Source: Ehretia macrophylla
Taxonomy: Eukaryota > Streptophyta > Magnoliopsida > Boraginales > Ehretiaceae
Length of the DNA stretch: 64,000 nucleotides
NCBI GenBank assembly: GCA_037974665.1
Contig: CM075765.1
Span: forward strand, 62,173,747-62,237,746
Reading direction: 5' to 3'
Part shown: piece after piece, positions 59,030 to 64,000 of the stretch
Layout: each line of letters opens with the position of its first letter
Numbering within the stretch: position 1 is the first letter of the stretch
Program-made: the position numbers and the translations under genes
The notes under the pieces: model-generated
What the model saw: the letters and a program-made list of their open reading frames with translations, nothing else
Told to the model about the DNA's origin: nothing
Database searches by the model: none

Positions 59030-61487
59030 TGTCACGCCCCAACTCGACCCCACCTACGATCAGTCAGGACGCAACGGAATTTCGGCAGTAACGACAGTAA
59101 ATAGATTACCGAGGTTCTAAACCAACCTCGTTAATAACATTAAACATTCAAAATTCCATAACCATACATACAACAACTCCTTAACAGCATAACAACATAC
59201 AACCTAACCGTAGTATACAATAAAATATCCTCGTTATACGCCTCCGTTCCAACATGACATACAATACCTCAACTTTATCATACATTTCAAAAATAAGTTG
59301 AGACCCATCTAACAACTTAACCGTAGACAAAAAGGAAGCCACTAAGTTAACATCATTTGGATCATCATCTTTTCAACAACTATTACACTAAGAACCGTAA
59401 AGCATATAAGAGTCTATTAAGCTAATATACATGACGTTTAATAACATAGAATCATGGATAAGACTGAGAAACATATGACTCATCCACGAAAGGCACGTTT
59501 TCCACATTCTTCTCTTCAGGAGGCACGTACCCGTAATCTTGTGAAAGTACACCTGAAAACATGCAATAATAGAGAGTGAGCTTATATACATAAGCTCAGT
59601 GAGGATCCGATAGATCTCGACAGTATTCACTACGCTCCTTGGATTTAGTCCTTTGAGCAAGTAAACACACAACAACAATAATAACATAAATAATGCTATC
59701 ATCACATAACTATATAACCAATCAATAAGGATACTCTATTTGGTGTAGCTCCAAACGCCATCACGATCTCAACCGTTCTTCTTATAACTCCCCATTACTC
59801 ACGCACCCGAGGTACCTCACTAGCCCCTCCCTCCATGACACCTCCGTCATGCGAGCTGGGGGTAGCCTATGGCAGTCATGCCGTTATCAACCCGACAGCC
59901 CGACGCTGCCCGAGAGGTGGCACACACATACCAAGACTCCATAAACATCATTCATCAATCAATCATCAATCAATCAATCAATTGGGAGATCAGCAACAAG
60001 AGTGCCCGATTCCCGCATTCAATAATAATCAATCAATAACATCAATATAACATCAATATTAAATTAAACAACAAACAACGTAGTTAGATGACAAAGTAGG
60101 CCATCTAACCGGACATGCATAATATACTTAATTAAACTTTAAATTACTCATCAACAACTCACCATTCATCACTCGAACACTACCCAACCATCTAAGGCAT
60201 CGTTCAAGAAATTAAAGAATGACAACCTAAACTTCTAAAATTCATAACTTACAATCTACTAATCCAAACATTGCCAAATCAGTTCCTATCACACACCCAT
60301 TCAACCTACTACATTAGCCCTCTCGGAAATCCACCATAACACCTCCAAATCATGCCCGATAACCCTAAAATCCTAAGATGTCATGGCTGGATTTTCCGGA
60401 TTTTCACACAAACAATGTAATCGAAAATTCGGCATTACAACAGCGCTAACACGTAATTATCAAGTATTTAGAAATCGACGGCAATCGATTTCGATCAACA
60501 CAACTCATTTAATTCAACTTTGAACATTTTAATCAAAATTAAATACCCGGAAAATAAAAATTATGCTATATCCGACAAAAACTCGTAGTATTAGTATATA
60601 ATGATCCCTAGCATGCAAGGAGCAATAATCTAACATCAGATTTCAATTCTAAGGGTTCAATCTTCATTTATACGCAAAAACACAAAAATGACATTTTGAG
60701 ATCTAGAATTTTTCTCTCACCTTAGATGCGATATAAGCCTAGGAATGCGTGCTATGCGTGCCCAACAAGCAGAATCCAAGTCGGTGCGAAGTTTCACGGA
60801 CAAAAACTAGGTTTTTCTTTGAAAATTTGGATTGAAAAGCTTGAGTTTTCTCTTTCTTTTTCTCCCTCTTTTCTCTCGGCCTTGTGTGTGTGTGTGATGG
60901 TGTTTTTGTGTTGTGTGAGTGTGTGTTGAGGACATTAGCTTATAAGGTCAAATAATTAATTAAAGTCAAAGTTAATTTAAATTAGTATTTTTGTGTTTTA
61001 AATGACTTTAATTGCATTTTAGTGCTCACCAAGTTAAAAATAATTATGCCACCCCCAAGTTATCTCAAGTGGATTATTTTTAGGTGACAAGAAGTTTTAC
61101 AATCCAACAATTTCACCCGAGTCGGCTTAAAACTCGATTTTTGCAAAAGTCGGTGTAAAAACCCTAATAAATTCTTAAGCCGATTTTAAAACCATTTTCA
61201 TCAAACACAGGTCTATTAAAGTCCGTGGACTAGGTCTAGAAGGGTTAAAAAGACCAGTTTCAAAATTATAGCGGACGTGTTTCGAAAACACTATTCACTA
61301 AAATTCGACGATAAAATTTCTGACTCCGTTTTTGATGAAAATTTCATGAATGCACATTTAGCACGTATTAGAAGTATTGACATCAAAATTATAACTTTCT
61401 AGGTCCTATAGCACATAAACAGATCATATGCACGAAAAACGAGGTATAGCACGTAAAACGAGATAAGCAAGAAAGTGGGGTTTCACA
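59030..61487 (-). repeat. 3' LTR of element C (2458 bp)
   Basis: Starts TGTGAAACCCCAC at 61487 and ends GGGGCGTGACA at 59030 on the - strand. The borders are set by the polypurine tract on one side and the D LTR on the other. Its end shares the CAACTCGACC and CAGGACGCAACGGAATTTCG blocks with the LTRs of D. The other LTR is out of view. Confidence 0.88.
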
Positions 61488-64000
61488 TTCTCCCCCCCTT
61501 ATAGAAATTTCGCCCTCCAAATTCTTACTTGATGTACGAAAAAGATCTGGGTATTGTTGCTGCATCTGATCTCGTCTCTCCCACGTAGCTTCCTCAATGC
61601 CGTGATGCTTCCACAACACCTTAACCATCGGAATCCTCTTCGACCTCAACTCTCGGTCCATCTGATCTAGAATACGAATCGGACGCTCGTCATAAGTCAA
61701 ATTCTCTCGAAGCTGTAACGGCTCTGGCTCAAGAATATGAGAAGGATCCGGATTGTATTTCCGCAAATTAGACACGTGAAATACATCGTGGACATTAGAG
61801 AAGTTTTCCGGTAGAGCCAACCGATATGCCAACTTACCAACCCTGCCAGTAATCTCAAACGACCCAACAAATCTCGGACTCAGCTTACCACCTTTACCAT
61901 AACGAACAAATCCCTTTCGAGGAGACAATCTCAAGAAAACCCGATCTCCAACTGCAAACTCCAAGTCTCGACGACGCTTATCAGCATAACTCTTGAATCT
62001 ACTCTGCGCCGTAAGCATTCTCTGCCTGATCAACTGAACATTCTCGATCTTCTCGAGAAGTTCTGGCATAATAGTCGGATCAATAGTCTTCATCTCTCCT
62101 ACCTCGTCCCAATATAAAGGTGAACGGCACTTACGACCGTAAAGAGCTGCGAAAGGTGCCATTCCAATAGTAGCTTGATAACTATTGTTATAGGCAAACT
62201 CGGCAAGTGGTAGATGTTTCTCCCAGTTCTTCCCGAAGTCCAGAACACAAGCCCTAAGCATATCTTCCAGAATCTGAATAGTCCGCTCAGACTGACCGTC
62301 GGTCTGTGGATGATACGCGGTACTGAAGTTCAACTGAGTACCTAAGGTCTCCTGAAGTTTTTCCCACAAACGAGAAGTAAATCGAGGATCTCGATCAGAG
62401 ACAATACTAGATGGAATACCGTGAAGTCTAACAATCTGATCCAGATAGAGGTCCGTCAACTTTGTAACCTCATCTCCCAACCTCATGGCAATAAAATGAG
62501 CTGTCTTCGTCAAACGATCCACGACAACCCAAACTGCATCATTACCCCTCGGTGATCTAGGCAACCCTGTGACGAAGTCCATCGTAATATGCTCCCATTT
62601 CCACTCTGGTATAGCCAACGGCTGAAGCAACCCTGCAGGTCGTTGATGCTCGGCTTTCACCCTCTGACAAGTCAAACATCTAGACACAAACTGAGCAACC
62701 TCCCTCTTCATGTTGTTCCACCAGTAATGTTGCTTCAAATCCCGATACATCTTGGTTCCACCGGGATGAATAGTATATTTAGAATTATGAGCTTCCTCCA
62801 GAATACCTCGCCTCAAGCTCGGTTCATCGGGAACACAAACCCTGTTCCGAAATCGAAGAATACCGTCCTCATGCAGTTTGAAGTCAGACTGATCATCCGT
62901 GATCTGATCCTTGATCTTCTGAAGTTTAACATCAAGTTGCTGAGCTTCCCTGATCTGAGACAATAATAAAGGCTGAATACGGAGATGTGAACACATCACC
63001 CCAACCTGAGTGAACTCTGGTCTCCAATAACTAAACTCCTCAAGAACCTCCCACTTCTTGACAGCCAAACAAGAAATACTAGCCTTCCGGCTGAGAGCAT
63101 CTGCCACAACATTTGCCTTTCCAGGCAGATAATTGATAGAACAATTATAATCTCCAAGAAGTTCCATCCATCTCCTCTGGCGCATATTCAACTCCTTCTG
63201 TGAGAATAAGTACTTAAGACTCTTATGATCAGTGAAAATTTCAAACTTACTTCCCCACAGATAATGACGCCACTTCTTGAGTGCAAAGACAACTGCTGCC
63301 AACTCAAGATCATGAGTCGGATAATTTTCTTCATAAGGCTTCAACTTTTGAGAAGCATAGGCAATAACTCGGCCATCCTGCATAAGAACACATCCCAAGC
63401 CCTCCTTGGATGCATCGCTGTAAATGACCATATTATCGGTCCCCTCTGGTAGAGCAAGTACTGGAGCGGTAGTTAACCTCTTTTTCAACTCCTGAAATCC
63501 ACTCTCACACTTCTCGTCCCAATTAAAGATAGTCCGTTTCTGAGTCAACTTAGATAGTGGCCCCGCAATCTTTGAGAAGTCCTTGACAAACCTACGGTAA
63601 TAACCCGCCAAGCCAAGAAAACTACGGACATCAGTAACACTCTCTGGCCGCTTCCAAGACATCACCGATTCAATCTTAGTGGGATCTACAGAAATACCGC
63701 TCTGTGTAATAACATGGCCAAGAAAAGAAATCCGTTGCAGCCAAAATTCACATTTGCTGAACTTGGCAAACAACTGATGCTCCTGCAGTTTCTCTAATAC
63801 AAGCCGTAGATGTTGCTCGTGCTCCGATTCAGATTTAGAATAGACCAAGATATCATCAATAAAAATCACCACGAACTGGTCCAAGTACGGCTGAAAAACT
63901 CGATGCATAAGATCCATGAATGCTGCCGGTGCATTAGTCAAACCAAAGGGCATAACAACAAACTCATAATGCCCGTACCGAGTTCTGAAGGCAGACTTCG
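61389..64000 (-). CDS. pol of element C: RT (part), RNase H, integrase, chromodomain-like end; partial at window edge
   Basis: The frame enters from beyond 64000 ([20 protein letters not shown]) and is open to a stop at 61389-61391. Visible parts: RT with FIDD (aspartates at about 63857-63852), RNase H ([34 protein letters not shown]), integrase HHCC region ([28 protein letters not shown]), D-D-E core ([24 protein letters not shown]), GPY/F-like region ([20 protein letters not shown]) and chromodomain-like end ([20 protein letters not shown]). All catalytic positions that I can check are present. The frame does not stop before the polypurine tract but continues 33 codons, stop included, into the LTR. 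Gag and protease are out of view, so full integrity is unknown. Confidence 0.93.
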   Translation of the reverse strand, partial: KSAFRTRYGHYEFVVMPFGLTNAPAAFMDLMHRVFQPYLDQFVVIFIDDILVYSKSESEHEQHLRLVLEKLQEHQLFAKFSKCEFWLQRISFLGHVITQSGISVDPTKIESVMSWKRPESVTDVRSFLGLAGYYRRFVKDFSKIAGPLSKLTQKRTIFNWDEKCESGFQELKKRLTTAPVLALPEGTDNMVIYSDASKEGLGCVLMQDGRVIAYASQKLKPYEENYPTHDLELAAVVFALKKWRHYLWGSKFEIFTDHKSLKYLFSQKELNMRQRRWMELLGDYNCSINYLPGKANVVADALSRKASISCLAVKKWEVLEEFSYWRPEFTQVGVMCSHLRIQPLLLSQIREAQQLDVKLQKIKDQITDDQSDFKLHEDGILRFRNRVCVPDEPSLRRGILEEAHNSKYTIHPGGTKMYRDLKQHYWWNNMKREVAQFVSRCLTCQRVKAEHQRPAGLLQPLAIPEWKWEHITMDFVTGLPRSPRGNDAVWVVVDRLTKTAHFIAMRLGDEVTKLTDLYLDQIVRLHGIPSSIVSDRDPRFTSRLWEKLQETLGTQLNFSTAYHPQTDGQSERTIQILEDMLRACVLDFGKNWEKHLPLAEFAYNNSYQATIGMAPFAALYGRKCRSPLYWDEVGEMKTIDPTIMPELLEKIENVQLIRQRMLTAQSRFKSYADKRRRDLEFAVGDRVFLRLSPRKGFVRYGKGGKLSPRFVGSFEITGRVGKLAYRLALPENFSNVHDVFHVSNLRKYNPDPSHILEPEPLQLRENLTYDERPIRILDQMDRELRSKRIPMVKVLWKHHGIEEATWERRDQMQQQYPDLFRTSSKNLEGEISIRGGECETPLSCLSRFTCYTSFFVHMICLCAIGPRKL
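61488..61500 (-). other. Polypurine tract of element C
   Basis: On the - strand AAGGGGGGGAGAA, directly before the TGTGAAACC start of the 3' LTR. It is translated in the pol frame (IRGGEC). Confidence 0.9.

Larger units (their letters stand above)
59030..64000 (-). mobile_element. Element C: Ty3/gypsy (Del/Tekay-like) retrotransposon, runs off the window
   Basis: On the - strand, the 3' LTR (59030-61487), a polypurine tract and pol are visible; gag, the 5' LTR and the second target copy lie beyond 64000. The left target site is atcac (59025-59029), inside the LTR of D; the intact D LTR shows a single atcac at 54037-54041. The pol frame has no stop over about 870 codons, unlike A and B, so this is the best candidate for a recently active copy. 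Confidence 0.93.

Noticed and set aside
1..64000. Interpretation as an intact plant mitochondrial chromosome
   Set aside because: cox1, nad5, rrn18 and trnQ are all broken, and nuclear-type LTR elements with 5-bp duplications and solo LTRs interrupt essential genes.

Overview
The window looks like plant nuclear DNA: a large, decayed insertion of mitochondrial DNA (a NUMT) into which Ty3/gypsy LTR retrotransposons have repeatedly inserted. No intact host gene is visible. The mitochondrial identity rests on four landmarks: nad5 exons 4-5 (+ strand, about 29309-34301), cox1 with its group I homing intron (- strand, 45999-40702), the 5' half of the mitochondrial small-subunit rRNA gene rrn18 (- strand, about 49205-48199) and trnQ(UUG) (- strand, 51639-51569). 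All four carry nonsense, frameshift or stem-breaking changes. Many are C-to-T or G-to-A changes in CG contexts, as expected of methylated nuclear DNA. The remaining backbone between these landmarks has no gene I recognise and is called mitochondrial by continuity.

Layout. 1-2461: backbone without recognisable genes. 2462-21998: element A (+), a full-length Del/Tekay-like chromovirus with 2.29-kb LTRs. Its 3' LTR is split by element B (-, 11108-21111, LTRs 2480 and 2478 bp). Both have exact 5-bp target-site duplications (agctc for A, gtgtt for B). 22726-26449: large solo LTR E (+). 26455-34301: backbone with nad5 exon 4, a group II intron and exon 5; exon 5 is split by LTR-derived element F (30822-34256, duplication tggat). 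34302-40701: backbone without recognised genes. 40702-45999: cox1 exon 2, homing intron and exon 1; the intron is split by solo LTR G (42397-45151, duplication gatac). 46000-52491: backbone with rrn18 and trnQ. 52492-59029: element D (-), which keeps LTRs and gag but has lost pol; its right LTR is interrupted by element C (59030 to the window end, -), whose pol frame is open to the edge.

How the parts relate. Removing the insertions and one copy of each duplication rejoins nad5 exon 5 (150 bp) and the cox1 intron (about 966 bp), so mitochondrial DNA arrived first and retrotransposons came later. A and B are disabled by stop codons. C has no stop over the roughly 870 codons visible and may have been active recently. 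D has LTR ends like those of C and could have been mobilised in trans by a C-like element. A feature shared by A, B, C and D is a reading frame that continues through the polypurine tract into the 3' LTR and encodes a short hydrophobic tail.
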